From Candidatus Cloacimonadota bacterium (GTDB lineage Bacteria; Hydrothermota; E44-bin80): 5,955 nt of DNA. The stretch is from the NCBI GenBank assembly GCA_004376305.1, contig SOKD01000326.1, positions 1 to 5,955 on the forward strand. Reading direction: 5' to 3'. Numbering within the stretch: position 1 is the first letter of the stretch; the number at the start of each line of letters is the position of its first letter. Under the pieces are notes generated by a model. That model did no database searches and was not told the origin of the DNA. It saw only the letters and a list, made by a program, of their open reading frames with translations. A program made the translations under genes and the position numbers. Shown one piece after another: positions 5,871 through 5,955 of this stretch.

Positions 5871-5955
5871 GAAAAAACACGGGTATCGGCGATACGATCA
5901 AACGAAGCACAACAGGGGGGAGATAAGAAGAATACTAACTTAGAAACCAGAATCG
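5871..5955 (+). other. Open in-frame continuation of the FecR-like gene past its TAG
   Basis: Directly after the TAG the same frame runs for 28 codons without a stop to the window edge ('EKTRVSAIRSNEAQQGG...'). The 'T.VSAIRSNE' stretch is faintly like the 'TPVAVAGVRGTEF' segment that often follows FecR domains. A purine-rich run (AGGGGGGAG, 5914-5922) could be an SD, but no ATG, GTG or TTG follows it in the window. The region may be the end of an interrupted gene, a read-through tail or untranslated DNA. Confidence 0.3.

Noticed and set aside
5824..5926. Frameshift at the A-runs near 5824-5835 giving an alternative FecR-like tail ending at TAA 5924-5926
   Set aside because: The alternative tail is polar and low in complexity, with no recognisable domain gain. 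The unshifted frame past the TAG is at least as plausible.

Overview
The window is AT-rich bacterial DNA with tightly packed genes. A TonB C-terminal domain at the left edge and a lipoprotein signal peptide point to a diderm (outer-membrane) bacterium. The DUF362/2x[4Fe-4S] protein suggests an anaerobic or iron-sulfur-rich lifestyle. Several genes lack a Shine-Dalgarno (SD) sequence, and short tandem repeats occur in intergenic DNA. Together these would fit an uncultured diderm lineage, perhaps of the FCB/candidate-phylum type, but nothing here fixes the taxon.

Layout. Positions 1-201 (+) hold the C-terminal end of a TonB-family energy transducer. It converges on a two-gene minus-strand group. 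The upstream gene of that group is a DUF362 iron-sulfur protein (1996 down to 839). The downstream gene is a small LEA14/WHy-domain lipoprotein (729 down to 280). The 78-base convergent gap (202-279) shows no convincing terminator. Positions 1997-2165 form a divergent control region. It has a strong sigma70-type promoter firing left (TTGACA-17-TATAGT), a second firing right (TTGCAA-17-TATAAT), a small dyad over the right-hand -35, and an 8-bp tandem repeat that fills most of the leader of the next gene. Positions 2166-4562 (+) encode an Hsp100 AAA+ unfoldase, followed after 4 bases by an HD-domain phosphohydrolase (4567-5226), so the two are probably one operon. A fully consensus promoter (TTGACA-17-TATAAT) then drives a membrane-anchored FecR-domain protein (5379-5870). 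Its reading frame stays open beyond its TAG stop to the window edge.

The most interesting points are as follows. (1) The Hsp100 is a mosaic: its N-domain, linker, D1 and D2 read like the disaggregase ClpB, but its middle domain is the short UVR-containing type of ClpC. It has neither the ClpP-docking loop nor the full-length ClpB M-domain. (2) Its leader is made of GGGTAAAT repeats, each of which creates an ATG, and one of the resulting mini-ORFs overlaps the real start codon as ATGA. (3) The DUF362 promoter sits so close to the gene that the mRNA would be nearly leaderless from the ATG. (4) The FecR-like gene may be interrupted or read through at an in-frame amber codon. No CRISPR, tRNA, rRNA or insertion sequence was seen.
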